Origin: Neomicrococcus aestuarii
GTDB taxonomy: Bacteria > Actinomycetota > Actinomycetes > Actinomycetales > Micrococcaceae
Direction: 5' to 3'
DNA length: 64,000 bases
Assembly (NCBI RefSeq): GCF_014201135.1
Contig: NZ_JACHDR010000001.1
Location: forward strand, 1,612,001 to 1,676,000
Below are positions 8,676 to 17,495 of this stretch, one piece after another (within the stretch, counting starts at the first letter, position 1; each line of letters begins with the position of its first letter). Position numbers and translations under genes: made by a program. Below the pieces are notes generated by a model that saw only the letters and a list, made by a program, of their open reading frames with translations, ran no database searches and had not been told where the DNA came from.

Positions 8676-9435
8676 CGGAACTCTTTCCGGATTTAGACCC
8701 TGACGTGGCTGAGGCGCCTTTCGCCTTGGCCACGTTTGGTTTAACCGAAGACTTCGCCGGCTTGGATTGCTGCCGTGCCTTACGTGCTTCGGCGGCTTCT
8801 TGCTGTTGACGCTCTTGCGTGAGCGGCTGCCGGGAGGACGACGCCGATCGCCCGCGGACAATGCCGATAAATTCCGCTACGAGGGGGTCGGCTTCAATAG
8901 CTTCCGCGCGGGCGCTAGGCCGGATAGGATCCACGCGCATCCACGCGAGACCCACGTGCGTTGAAGGGGCACCCTCGAGCACTTTCCACACGACGTCCTT
9001 GCGGGCGTGCAATCGGGCGAGAGACATGGGCATCACTGCTAGTCCGGCCCCGGACCCCACGATTTCTAAGGTCATTTTGGGACCGTACTTGTCCACGTCA
9101 AGGAAGTTCTGGCCCTCAACAGCGGAGGCGGGAACGGACTCATCGAAATACTCGATGTCATGGTCCTTCGGCGCGCACACCACCGGAAGTTCTTCATAGA
9201 GCGGGATGACGTGCAGAGCCGGCTTCCCTGGGCTCGATGCAGCGGAGGCGGGCGAATCGCCACTCCAACGAATGAACGTCAGATCGGCGTCCCCGCTTTC
9301 CAACAGCGCAACGTACGCCGCAGCGTCGTCGTACTGGAAAATTTCTAACGGATGCTCCTCGAGGCGCGCACGCCATCGATCGATCCACTTTCCGGGCATG
9401 ACCCCGGCAACATACGCAATTTTGAGCCCTGCCAC
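8629..9435 (-). CDS. LysR-type substrate-binding domain protein lacking HTH, with basic tail
   Basis: 268 residues. Residues 1-195 match the effector-binding (periplasmic-binding-like) domain of LysR regulators (LKIAYVAGVMPGKWIDRWRA; ADLTFIRW; VVCAPKDHDIEYFDE; GAGLAVMPMSLARL), but the N-terminal winged helix is absent. Residues 200-268 form a Lys/Arg/Ser/Ala-rich tail ending RRAQPNRTRRRPK that could bind nucleic acid. Similar proteins occur in Arthrobacter relatives; function unknown. The GTG start is followed directly by the domain. It converges on gntP with a 47-base overlap, so antisense interference is possible. Confidence 0.75.
   Translation of the reverse strand: MAGLKIAYVAGVMPGKWIDRWRARLEEHPLEIFQYDDAAAYVALLESGDADLTFIRWSGDSPASAASSPGKPALHVIPLYEELPVVCAPKDHDIEYFDESVPASAVEGQNFLDVDKYGPKMTLEIVGSGAGLAVMPMSLARLHARKDVVWKVLEGAPSTHVGLAWMRVDPIRPSARAEAIEADPLVAEFIGIVRGRSASSSRQPLTQERQQQEAAEARKARQQSKPAKSSVKPNVAKAKGASATSGSKSGKSSASRRAQPNRTRRRPK
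9320..9344 (+). repeat. Dispersed motif copy, inside LysR-like gene
   Basis: GCAGCGTCGTCGTACTGG followed by AAAATTT. One base of the core differs. On the coding strand it encodes part of FQYDDAAAY. Confidence 0.5.
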
Positions 9436-9550
9436 GCGGACAGCCTACCCGTTGTAGGCCGCCGCGCCGCAGAATCTCAGGCGTTCAGAACGCCATGGTC
9501 CGGCTCAAGAACACTTTTCACTGCGTTCTTGACCGCCGACTACCGCGTAC

Positions 9551-9979
9551 TTAGGCAGTTTTGACGATGTACACGTCGCATGGAGCGTTGTTGACCACAC
9601 CGCTCGCTACGGAACCCAGCACGCGGCCGAGTCCCTTCATGCCAACGTTTCCCACCACAATGAGATCGGCGCCCAATTCCTCAGCCTCTTTCACGAGACC
9701 TTCGGCCGGCTTGCCGTGGATGGCGCCGGAGGTGATGTTTGCTTCCGGGAATGACTGGCGCAAACGCTCGGCAATGTTGGCGGAGAGCTTGTTTGCCTGG
9801 TCGGCGTCATCCAAGATCCACGTATCACTTCCAATGTGCACCACTTCGGTGTTGTCCTTTGCGTGCGCGGAAACGACGCGAAGTTCATCGCCCGTCTTCG
9901 ACGCGAGCTCAGCTGCGCGAGTGGCCGCGTCAAATGCGGTGTCGGATCCATCGACGCCAACAATGATGATCTTGCTCAT
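9551..9979 (-). CDS. Universal stress protein (UspA family)
   Basis: 142 residues, one USP domain. The N-terminal strand IIIVGVDGSDTAFDAATRA and the C-terminal ATP-binding loop VVGNVGMKGLGRVLGSVASG (G-x2-G-x9-G-S type) are intact, so it probably binds ATP. A cytosolic stress-survival role is inferred from the family. The ribosome site AAGGAG lies just upstream of the ATG. Monocistronic in appearance. Confidence 0.9.
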   Translation of the reverse strand: MSKIIIVGVDGSDTAFDAATRAAELASKTGDELRVVSAHAKDNTEVVHIGSDTWILDDADQANKLSANIAERLRQSFPEANITSGAIHGKPAEGLVKEAEELGADLIVVGNVGMKGLGRVLGSVASGVVNNAPCDVYIVKTA

Positions 9980-10027
9980 GGTGCTCCTTAGAGTGCGTTC
10001 TTGCGGGGGTACTGCTACGTCGCTGGG

Positions 10028-10729
10028 TTAGTGGACGTTGTCCTGAAGGAAGGTCACCGCGCGAGTCCACGCAAGTTTCGCGTGGTCTTCGCGGTAATTT
10101 CCCATGGGGTTCTCATCATTATGGAACGCGTGAGGCGCGTCATAGTAGTAATACTGAACTTCGGTGCCCGATTCTTCTCGAATCTGCTTCTCTTGTTCGC
10201 GTGCCTGATCCACAGGGAAGAAGTCATCTTGCTCGGCGTAATGGCCTTGAACCTTTGCCGTGATGGTCTTGAAGCTCTCCGGAACACCCTGACCCACGCC
10301 GTAGAACGGTACGGCTGCAGAAACTTTGTCTCCGGCCTGTGCAGCAAGTGAAAGTACAAAGCCACCGCCCATGCAGAAGCCAATGGCTCCAACGGTTTCG
10401 CTCGTGACCTCGTCTCGGTTCAACAGGTAATCGACAGAGCCCAAAAGCAAGCGTGCGCCTTCTTCTGCGGGGAGCTTGCTCATCATCTCAGCGGCCTCGG
10501 CGCCGTCGTGGGTAATGGATCCGCCGTAAAGATCCGGTGCGAGCGCCACAAATCCCAGCGCTGCAAGGCGATCACAAACGTCCTTGATGTGGTCAACAAG
10601 ACCCCACCATTCCTGGATCACGATGACCCCAGGACCCTTGCCGCTCTCGGGAATGGCGATATAACCATGGGCTTGGCCCTCGGTGGAATCAAACGTGACG
10701 TTCTGGTGTGGAACCTTTGCTGGAGTCAT
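10028..10729 (-). CDS. Dienelactone hydrolase family protein
   Basis: 233-residue alpha/beta hydrolase. The nucleophile is Cys119 in IGFCMGGGFVLSL. The substrate-binding Glu is in VIQEWWGL and the catalytic His in the terminal PHAFHNDENP. In the pathway that names it, it opens dienelactone to maleylacetate. No chlorocatechol genes are nearby, so the substrate is uncertain. Start ATG at 10729 has AAAGGAT upstream. Confidence 0.88.
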   Translation of the reverse strand: MTPAKVPHQNVTFDSTEGQAHGYIAIPESGKGPGVIVIQEWWGLVDHIKDVCDRLAALGFVALAPDLYGGSITHDGAEAAEMMSKLPAEEGARLLLGSVDYLLNRDEVTSETVGAIGFCMGGGFVLSLAAQAGDKVSAAVPFYGVGQGVPESFKTITAKVQGHYAEQDDFFPVDQAREQEKQIREESGTEVQYYYYDAPHAFHNDENPMGNYREDHAKLAWTRAVTFLQDNVH

Positions 10730-10872
10730 ACTGCTCTATCCTTTTCAGTCTCATTCACTTGTGACGCACCTCCCATACTAGGGAACCCCCTCCCGCTACA
10801 GTAAGTCTTAGGGGTAATCCGGGGATTTCGCCCCCGAAGTTTATGGACAGCAGCCGCCTGTGGGGGAAATCT

Positions 10873-12903
10873 ATGACCATCAGTAGTCTGATCGACTCAC
10901 TCGACGCCCTAGGTTTCGTCTTCTCCTTAGTCCTTGGCCTCCTGTTCCTGGTGTTTCAGGTCTGGCTCATCGCAACCCTCGCGCGGCGAATTCTCGGCGT
11001 TCCCGTAGGTTGGCCTCGCGCAATTTTCGTGGCTCTTCTGATGTCGCTGGTCCTGATGGGCGGCGTGCAGTTCATTGTCATGGGCTATGCGGATGATGGC
11101 TCCATTTCCGATGCCAACATTGGCCCCGCGCTCATGCTCGCGGGCCTCGCCACGTTCTGGATGTTCGCCCTCGGCGTCGCTATCTTGATGTTCCTCGAGA
11201 TCCTGGTTCCCACGGGTTCCCTACCGAATCCGGTGAGTTTCTTCCGCGATTTTTCAGCACGACGACGCCGCCAAGCCCGGTATTTTCAGATCATGCGGAT
11301 TGCTGTGCGGCACGGATTGGTGAGCCAGATTCGTGGTCTCGACAAGAGCCGTGATTCTCACCGAGAGACGGCCATCGCGTTGCGGGAAACGCTCAACGAG
11401 GCCGGTGTGACGTTCGTGAAGCTCGGCCAAATGCTATCCACACGATCCGACTTGCTGCCGCCCGTTTACATCGCGGAACTCTCCAAGCTGCAGACCAATG
11501 CCACCCCGGAGCCGTGGGATGTCATCCAATCGGCCATCGAGACGTCTTTGGGCCGCCCGTTTTCCACCGCTTTTTCTTTCATCGACGAGCACCCTTTGGC
11601 GTCCGCTTCCGTGGCCCAAGTTCACACGGCTCAGACCATTGCTGGCGATTCAGTAGTGATTAAGGTTCAGCGCCCGACCGCCGTGCGGCAGGTGCAGTCC
11701 GATACCGAGATTGTGCTCCGGATTGCGCAGTGGCTCGAGAAGTCAGCTCCCTGGGCCCGGGACCTAGGCATTGTAGGAATCGCCCGCGGATTCATTGATT
11801 CCTTGCGGGAAGAGTTGGATTACCGCGTGGAACGCAACAACATGCAGGCTGTTGCGGGCGCACTTCACAAGACCAACGTGCGGGTTCCTGCCGTGTACGA
11901 ATCTCTCTCAAGCACTCGCCTTCTGGTGATGGAACGCTTGGACGGCGTTCCACTCGGCGACGCTCAGCACATTCTTCGAACCATGGACGATGCTCAACGC
12001 CTCGAACTTGCTCGCGAACTCGTCTCGGCAACCCTCAAACAGATCACCCATGATGGCGTCTTCCACGCGGACCTTCACCCCGGAAACATCTTCTTGTCCG
12101 AGTCTGGACAACCAGGCCTGGTGGACTTCGGTTCCGTAGGACGATTGGATCCCAGTAGCCAGCAAGCTCTAGCCATGTTGCTCTTCGCGATCGATAAGAA
12201 CGACAATCAGGCTGCTACCGATGCAATGCTCATCTTGCTGGATCGTCCAGACCAGCTCAACGAGCGCGCGTTCGAACGCACCCTCGGCCAGCTCATGGTC
12301 CGCTATCGGGGCGGTTTCAGCGGCGCCGGAAGCTCAGAAATGTTCACCGCGCTCTTTGCCCTCGTGGTGAGCCACGGCTTCACGGTGCCTCCGCAAATCG
12401 CGGCGGCTTTCCGAGCACTCGGTGCTCTCGAAGGAACGCTTCGACTGATCGACCCGAGCATCGATGTGGTGCTTCTTGCCCGCGAAGAAGGCCGACGCAT
12501 CGCAACAGCGCAGTTCGGGCCAAAGAAGATCTTTGAGCAAACCGAAATGCGTTTCATGCAGGCCATCCCCGCGTTCGCATCACTGCCTCGTCGCATCAAC
12601 AAGATCACCGAGGACGTGGAGCAGGGCCGCCTCTCCTTCAATGTGCGCATGCTGGCGCATCCGTCGGACCGCGGCTTCCTCAATCGACTCGTTCAGCAGT
12701 TGGTTGTCGCGGTACTTGCCGGTTCCGCTACGCTCGCGGCGATCGTTCTCATCACCGCTGAGACCGGCCCCATGCTCACCGATGGCATCCGCATCTACAG
12801 CTTCATTGGATACGTTCTGCTCTTTATGGGTTTCATCCTGGCGCTCAGATCTGTTGTCTTGGTGTTCCACAGGGACTTCCGTGGGGACGATGACCAATAC
12901 TGA
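10873..12903 (+). CDS. ABC1/UbiB-family atypical kinase with membrane domains
   Basis: 676 residues from the ATG at 10873 (GGGGGAA eight bases upstream). Three or four membrane helices occupy residues 1-120. The ABC1 domain follows: KLGQMLSTRSDLLPP (the KxGQ motif), ASVAQVH (Ala-rich loop), VVIKVQRP (ATP lysine), FHADLHPGNIF and LVDFGSVG. Two helices close the C-terminus. UbiB proteins bind ATP and act in quinone or lipid transport and synthesis at the membrane; in actinobacteria the role is inferred. The extra N-terminal membrane block makes it longer than E. coli UbiB. One dispersed-motif copy lies in the cytoplasmic linker. Confidence 0.87.
   Translation: MTISSLIDSLDALGFVFSLVLGLLFLVFQVWLIATLARRILGVPVGWPRAIFVALLMSLVLMGGVQFIVMGYADDGSISDANIGPALMLAGLATFWMFALGVAILMFLEILVPTGSLPNPVSFFRDFSARRRRQARYFQIMRIAVRHGLVSQIRGLDKSRDSHRETAIALRETLNEAGVTFVKLGQMLSTRSDLLPPVYIAELSKLQTNATPEPWDVIQSAIETSLGRPFSTAFSFIDEHPLASASVAQVHTAQTIAGDSVVIKVQRPTAVRQVQSDTEIVLRIAQWLEKSAPWARDLGIVGIARGFIDSLREELDYRVERNNMQAVAGALHKTNVRVPAVYESLSSTRLLVMERLDGVPLGDAQHILRTMDDAQRLELARELVSATLKQITHDGVFHADLHPGNIFLSESGQPGLVDFGSVGRLDPSSQQALAMLLFAIDKNDNQAATDAMLILLDRPDQLNERAFERTLGQLMVRYRGGFSGAGSSEMFTALFALVVSHGFTVPPQIAAAFRALGALEGTLRLIDPSIDVVLLAREEGRRIATAQFGPKKIFEQTEMRFMQAIPAFASLPRRINKITEDVEQGRLSFNVRMLAHPSDRGFLNRLVQQLVVAVLAGSATLAAIVLITAETGPMLTDGIRIYSFIGYVLLFMGFILALRSVVLVFHRDFRGDDDQY
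11250..11276 (-). repeat. Dispersed motif copy, inside ABC1 kinase gene
   Basis: Minus strand reads GGCGGCGTCGTCGTGCTG then AAAAATC. Weaker core match, but core and AT tail have the same spacing. It encodes part of the basic linker SARRRRQAR. Confidence 0.4.
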
Positions 12904-13146
12904 CGCAAAGACGAGTCCAATCCTGATGCCATGATTCAGCACAAGAGTGCGGGCACAACGACGGCACAATTGGCACGCCAGCGGCACTATTGAGTTGTCA
13001 ATCCACAGTCGCATCAAGACCCTTCGGCCCACGCGAAAGCTTTCTTACTAACCGGTTCATCACTCCGTCGGGTCAACACTCTGATCAGCCCAGCGCTTTG
13101 TCGGGCCCAGCACTCTGTCCGGCTCAGCCCTTCAACGAATCAGCGC

Positions 13147-14703
13147 TTAGACAGCCAGCGGAAGTTGGGTGGACTTCTCCGGATGGAAGTAAACGTTGCG
13201 CATAAGTGGACGTCGCGAATCTTCTTCCACTGGAGGTGTCCAGTACGGGACACCGGAGCGCATGCTGATTTCCCAGCCGGTTTCATGCACCAAGTGATGG
13301 TGGTGCGAGCAGACCATGGCAGCGTTTTCCAAGGTAGTCACACCTCCTCGGGAGTATTCGTGGACATGGTGCGCCTCGCATCTGTCCACGCCAGTGGTGC
13401 AACCAGGAAAGGTGCACCCTCTGTCCCGCGCGTAGAGGATTTTGCGTTGTTCCGCGCTGAAGAGTCGTGCGCGATTTCCCGAATCCACTACTTGTGATCC
13501 CGCTCCCAGAACAACGGGCAGCAGTTCCGCATTGCAGGCTAGTTGGCGGATGGCAGTGGGGTTAATGGGTCCGGAGTGAACAGCATCCGATCGAAACAGT
13601 CCGTCTTTCGCCACTAGCTGGGCCTCGAGACTCTTGTGGTCAATGTTCACCACCACCTGAGCTTGGTAGCCGCCATTGAGGGAGAGCTTCCCCGACGTCA
13701 GTCCTACTTTGATGGCATGGAGTGCACCGTCCAGCTTCTTCTGACCGCGCGAGCGCGAATCCTTGGGCGCTTCAATGGGCTTCCCGTTTTCGTCTGCCGC
13801 CAAGGGCAACGGCTCGCCACGTCCGTCCACGTCTATCTCTGCGTCTCCGCCAACGTGGTCAGTGGATCGCGGGTTTAGCTCAGGAGCGTAGGCGGTCATG
13901 AACGTTTCGTGTTGAAGATCGTCCATTCGCAACACCCACTCATGAAGCCCGAATTTTCGGCCCGCATAGAATGCGCCCTGATAGTCCTGTTTCACGGCTT
14001 GAGTAGGAAGGACTCCTAGCGCGTTGACTCGGTGTTCCCACGTTTTCAGCAATCGATCGACAGCTTTCGGGGTACCAGTTTGGGCCGTATAGACAAGCTC
14101 GGATTCCATTCGTTCGCACAGTTCGTCGGTTTCTTGCTCGCTAGCGCTGACTTGAGAAATGGGAGTACGTAGCTTCTCAACTCCAGCGACGATTCGGGAA
14201 GCGTTCGCAACCGAGATAGACCCTGCTTCGAAAGCTTCGCCGACAGGAACGTGCATTGGGCCTCCCTCAACAGCGCCACCCTGGGCCGCAGACACAGCGT
14301 GAGCGACCTCGAGGCGCTTATGCACCTCCCCCGGGTTGATGTGCAGCAATTGGGACAGACGCTCCACCGCGGAACGATATTTGGACCGGCGGTAAGGATT
14401 TGCTTCGTCCCGCATCAGCGCCTCGACGCCCTGTTCTACTCGGGCTGCAACTTCAACCTGCACCGCCCCGATCCGATGTGCAGTCGCTTCAGCCGCTACA
14501 CCCAGTTGATCCAGCTCGGTGACGCTCGCCGGCACCACCCGGGTGGCTTCTTGAAGAAGCGCAAGATGTCTTTGCAAGACCACATAGTGATCTCGAAGCT
14601 CGTTTACCGATAAATCGGTCGCATTGAAGGTGGACAGAAGGTTGAGCAGGTCCGAAGAACTCGGGACTTCCATAACCACAACTCTATGCATCAGCCATGA
14701 CAC
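13147..14703 (-). CDS. DUF222/13E12-repeat family protein with HNH endonuclease domain
   Basis: 518 residues. Residues 20-330 form the DUF222 helical domain typical of actinobacterial 13E12-family proteins. The C-terminal HNH nuclease is intact: RDRGCTFPGC (zinc cysteines), CEAHHVHEYSRGG, then the N and H positions in LENAAMVCSHHHHLVHE. These genes are multicopy in Micrococcaceae; their role is unknown. The GTG at 14703 and the ATG at 14673 are both possible starts, neither with a strong ribosome site. It is monocistronic. Confidence 0.83.
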   Translation of the reverse strand: MSWLMHRVVVMEVPSSSDLLNLLSTFNATDLSVNELRDHYVVLQRHLALLQEATRVVPASVTELDQLGVAAEATAHRIGAVQVEVAARVEQGVEALMRDEANPYRRSKYRSAVERLSQLLHINPGEVHKRLEVAHAVSAAQGGAVEGGPMHVPVGEAFEAGSISVANASRIVAGVEKLRTPISQVSASEQETDELCERMESELVYTAQTGTPKAVDRLLKTWEHRVNALGVLPTQAVKQDYQGAFYAGRKFGLHEWVLRMDDLQHETFMTAYAPELNPRSTDHVGGDAEIDVDGRGEPLPLAADENGKPIEAPKDSRSRGQKKLDGALHAIKVGLTSGKLSLNGGYQAQVVVNIDHKSLEAQLVAKDGLFRSDAVHSGPINPTAIRQLACNAELLPVVLGAGSQVVDSGNRARLFSAEQRKILYARDRGCTFPGCTTGVDRCEAHHVHEYSRGGVTTLENAAMVCSHHHHLVHETGWEISMRSGVPYWTPPVEEDSRRPLMRNVYFHPEKSTQLPLAV

Positions 14704-14819
14704 TTAGAATAAGAATCTTCGAATGTGGACAAATGTTCTAAATAAGTAGGAAAACGCGTGCCTGTGGGTGAATCCCGCACGAAAGTGACCCTGAAAGGAA
14801 CGGAACCTTGGCGCTAGAC

Positions 14820-14849
14820 GCAAGCTCCGTCGTCGTAATCAAAAAAATT
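14820..14849 (+). repeat. Dispersed motif copy, intergenic
   Basis: GCAAGCTCCGTCGTCGTAAT (one mismatch in the 17-base core), followed after one base by an A-rich tail ending AAATT. Confidence 0.65.
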
Positions 14850-14890
14850 CACCCCAGCAATCCGGAAGAAGAAAGCGGGAGCTTTAAGGC

Positions 14891-14925
14891 GAAAGCCCCA
14901 GCCAAGGGAATCGGCTGGGGCTTTC
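14891..14925. terminator. Strong hairpin, apparently orphan terminator
   Basis: GAAAGCCCCAGCC, a 9-base loop, then GGCTGGGGCTTTC: a perfect 13-bp stem with A/T runs at its base, so it could work on either strand. No gene ends nearby on either strand. Confidence 0.55.
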
Positions 14926-15245
14926 TATCATCACTCGCACCTTTTGAGGTACTGACAACGATAAGAGCCTCACCTTGAAGAATGCTGTGTTGCGGTAGTG
15001 AGTTTTCTGTTTGCCGGAAACCTCCGGAATTTCAGGGCTCATCTCCCACAAGTTTTCTGCATCTTCTTTATTACTCCCAGAAATGCATTTACGCATGTCA
15101 GATGCCACTTATGCCGTAATCTTATTACGTAAGTTGCGTTTCCCAGCGCGCCTATTCTCGTCACCTTTGGCTTCGATCGCATGTTCGCGCAGGAGGAACA
15201 AAGCTGCCTAAGCCAGACCAACCCGGAGCCCAGCGTCTCTCTCTG

Positions 15246-16166
15246 ATGCTTGGCTCACCGCGCTCAACACCGACGAGCGCGCACACCACACGTCGTCCGC
15301 GCCATCCATCGGCATCGAACCACGTGGGCTCGTATGAAAACGCTGCCCCCGATTGGCTTCTGCATGCCCGAGGATCGGTTGTGGGCGATCACGCCGCCTA
15401 TCGCGTGGACGTTCGCCGCGGATCCGCGGACAGGCAAGCGACGCCGGATGCGGACCTGATCCGGTTGGTCTTTGTGGCGGCCGGAAGCATGTCACTGACA
15501 CCCAAGAATCCCGACAAGCCGCCCATTCGACTACTTGCGGGCGAAGCTCTCTACGCCCTCACCTCCATCAGCGCGCATGTTGAATGGCCCGTGAACTCAA
15601 CGCTCTACGTGATCTCCGTGCCCTACCGCCGATTGACCGAGGCAGGCGTACACCTGGATGCAATCGCAGGCAAGATCGAGGCACCCAACAGCGTGCTGCA
15701 TCCTGTCATGAGATTTGTGGAAGGTGTGACTGCTGTTGACCATCCCGAGGATCGATTCTCACAGTTTGTAGTGCAGGATCTCTTGGCAAGTCAGCTTGTC
15801 GCCGTGATGCTCGCGAGCAAACACTCAGACGAAGCGCAGCCACGGCTACCGGCAAGCCTGTACCAGCGCGCGCTTCGGCTTATGATCGCCCATTCGGCAG
15901 ACCCTGAATTCACGCCAACCCGGTTGGCAAAGGACCTCTGCGCGTCCCTGAGAAACCTCCAACGCGCCTTCACCAGGGAGGGCACCACCGTAGCCGGGAC
16001 CCTCCGCAACCTTCGCGTGGACGCGGCTCGCCAGCTCATGTCCTCGCCGGAAGGTCACTCCAACTCTCTGGAAAGCATTGCGAAACAAGTGGGGTTCACC
16101 TCGCGAGCCGCACTGCAACGTGCACTCCGAGCAACCGACAACGTGCCCGAGTTCGAAGCGATGTAA
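15246..16166 (+). CDS. AraC-family transcriptional regulator
   Basis: 306 residues. Residues 40-200 resemble the AraC-binding-like (AraC_binding_2) domain (LIRLVFVAAGSMSLTP). The C-terminal third carries two helix-turn-helix units: FTPTRLAKDLCASLRNLQRAF and SLESIAKQVGFTSRAALQRAL. The terminus stops at ATDNVPEFEAM, shorter than the usual TPSEYR ending, yet both recognition helices are present. No ribosome site stands before the ATG at 15246, so the start may be downstream. The Tat-exported protein gene follows on the same strand, but a regulatory link is only inferred. Confidence 0.78.
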   Translation: MLGSPRSTPTSAHTTRRPRHPSASNHVGSYENAAPDWLLHARGSVVGDHAAYRVDVRRGSADRQATPDADLIRLVFVAAGSMSLTPKNPDKPPIRLLAGEALYALTSISAHVEWPVNSTLYVISVPYRRLTEAGVHLDAIAGKIEAPNSVLHPVMRFVEGVTAVDHPEDRFSQFVVQDLLASQLVAVMLASKHSDEAQPRLPASLYQRALRLMIAHSADPEFTPTRLAKDLCASLRNLQRAFTREGTTVAGTLRNLRVDAARQLMSSPEGHSNSLESIAKQVGFTSRAALQRALRATDNVPEFEAM

Positions 16167-16348
16167 CACGGACCCGCGACGCACAGCGACACCCTTTTGT
16201 GACACATCAGGACACGGTTGCGGCGATTCGCGACAACGGCTCATTAATTTGCGCCAAAGTGCACCGAACAGCTCACGCGTAACCTCCTCAGTTGCGTCTA
16301 CTTGTCTTGAAAAGCCATCTGACTAGTAGGTATCAAGAGAGGGACTCC

Positions 16349-17035
16349 GTGTCACACCACGACTCCGCCGAAACTTCACGAAACTCCAAGCCATCCCGTC
16401 GCCGAGTAGTTTCCGCCGCAGCCTGGTCTGCACCCGTCATCGCAGCTGCCGGTGTTGCGCCGTTCGCCGCGGCGTCCACCCACAGCCTCCTCGTGGGATG
16501 GGCAGACATTTACAATCAACCGCTAGTCGGGGCGAATCTCGCGCTCTTCGACGCCACCGTCGATGCATCCGTATTGGAACAGAGGTGGCCACAAACCATC
16601 CGATTCACGAATCCACCAACCGCCTCAAGCTTCACTGGACCCCTCACAGCGCAAGTCACCATCGCGTTTACCAGCGGAATTGCTGCCATCGTTAGCACGG
16701 GAAGCTACGTTGGGCTTACCGTCAATTCTGTGACGTCCCCTTCCGGCACGGCCGAGGCAACCATTGCGGGTCGGTCGACGACTGACAATGGTTCCAACCC
16801 CGACACCACAAATACTTTCATCGACTTCGGGAATCACACCATTGCACCGGGCGCGTCAATCGACTTTGCCGTGACGTACAGGCTTGCCGAGAATGCAGTA
16901 ACGTCACTCAATGCTCTGACCACCTATAGCGCCACAGTGACGGCCTACGAGGGTACATACGCGGCTTTGGGTACTTCCCTTGGTTCTGAAACCCAGCCAA
17001 TCAGTGCGCTTGTCCTCGCTGGAGTACTTCAGTAG
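16349..17035 (+). CDS. Tat-exported protein of unknown function
   Basis: 228 residues from the GTG at 16349, chosen for the GAGAGGGA ribosome site. The N-terminus has the actinobacterial Tat pattern SRRRVVSAAAWSAPVIAAAG with cleavage expected after PFAAAS. The mature part is Thr/Ser/Ala-rich, beta-strand-like and almost free of charged residues, resembling a small surface or adhesin-type domain. No known domain recognised. No LPXTG or membrane anchor is visible, so it is probably secreted. Confidence 0.65.
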   Translation: MSHHDSAETSRNSKPSRRRVVSAAAWSAPVIAAAGVAPFAAASTHSLLVGWADIYNQPLVGANLALFDATVDASVLEQRWPQTIRFTNPPTASSFTGPLTAQVTIAFTSGIAAIVSTGSYVGLTVNSVTSPSGTAEATIAGRSTTDNGSNPDTTNTFIDFGNHTIAPGASIDFAVTYRLAENAVTSLNALTTYSATVTAYEGTYAALGTSLGSETQPISALVLAGVLQ

Positions 17036-17047
17036 CCCTATTTAGAT

Positions 17048-17072
17048 GACGACGACGCGGCCTCGGCTTGCG
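17048..17072 (-). repeat. Dispersed motif copy, intergenic (left arm)
   Basis: Minus strand GCAAGC, a 7-base insertion, then GCGTCGTCGTCATC and TAAAT. Divergent copy facing the exact copy at 17081. Confidence 0.55.
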
Positions 17073-17098
17073 CTGTCAACGCAAGCTGCGTCGTCGTC
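17048..17098. terminator. Hairpin made of two facing motif copies
   Basis: Arms 17048-17072 and 17080-17098: 7 bp (GCTTGCG/CGCAAGC) over a 7-base loop, an asymmetric internal loop, then 11 bp (GACGACGACGC/GCGTCGTCGTC). It lies just after the Tat-exported protein stop. The plus-strand continuation is CTAGAAATTCC, without a long U-run. Confidence 0.5.
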
Positions 17099-17107
17099 CT
17101 AGAAATT
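17081..17107 (+). repeat. Dispersed motif copy, intergenic, exact core
   Basis: Exact 17-base core GCAAGCTGCGTCGTCGT, then CCTAG and AAATT. Best intergenic representative. Confidence 0.85.
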
Positions 17108-17132
17108 CCGCAACCGGAAACAAGGCCGGAAA

Positions 17133-17191
17133 CAAAAAAGCGATGCTGTGAATCTCGAATTACTCGAGACCACAGCATCGCTAATTTTTTT
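17133..17191. terminator. tRNA-Leu terminator
   Basis: Perfect 12-bp stem AGCGATGCTGTG/CACAGCATCGCT flanked by an A-run on the left (U-run for the minus strand) and a T-run on the right. It lies just beyond the tRNA-Leu 3' end and can act bidirectionally. Confidence 0.8.
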
Positions 17192-17192
17192 G

Positions 17193-17276
17193 TGCGCGAG
17201 GCGGGACTTGAACCCGCACGCCCTTGCGAGCACTGGCACCTGAAGCCAGCGCGTCTGCCAATTCCGCCACTCGCGC
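17193..17276 (-). tRNA. tRNA-Leu (anticodon CAG)
   Basis: 84-nt class II tRNA. Acceptor GCGCGAG pairs with CTCGCGC plus discriminator A. Anticodon loop TTCAGGT, long variable arm, T-loop GGTTCAAGTCC. CCA is not encoded. Its position before fhaA matches the conserved actinobacterial order. Confidence 0.95.
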
Positions 17277-17495
17277 GCAATCCACAACCGAAGCCCCAGA
17301 GAGAACTTCGTGGTTGCGAAGCGTAGATAATCATACTTGCGGCTCATGCGCTCCGCCTAATCGAGATGAATAATAGGGAGTTCGATCGCAAGAATGTCCG
17401 CACAGATCGGCGAAATTCATGGGATTCTGGAGATAGCTCACAGCACGGTCACGTAGTATCGGAAAAGCTGTGCAGGTGTAGAGGGAGGAGTGCGC

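Larger units (their letters stand above)
14704..15245. other. 542-base intergenic region with motif copy and orphan hairpin
   Basis: Between the divergent HNH and AraC genes. It holds a single TTGTCCACA-type DnaA box (minus, 14724-14732), a motif copy at 14820 and a strong hairpin at 14891. No convincing ORF is seen. The hairpin has no obvious gene to terminate, so a small RNA is possible. Confidence 0.4.

Noticed and set aside
17048-17107. Repeats at 17 kb as a CRISPR remnant
   Set aside because: Only two facing copies, no regular spacers and no cas genes; the same motif is dispersed through the window.
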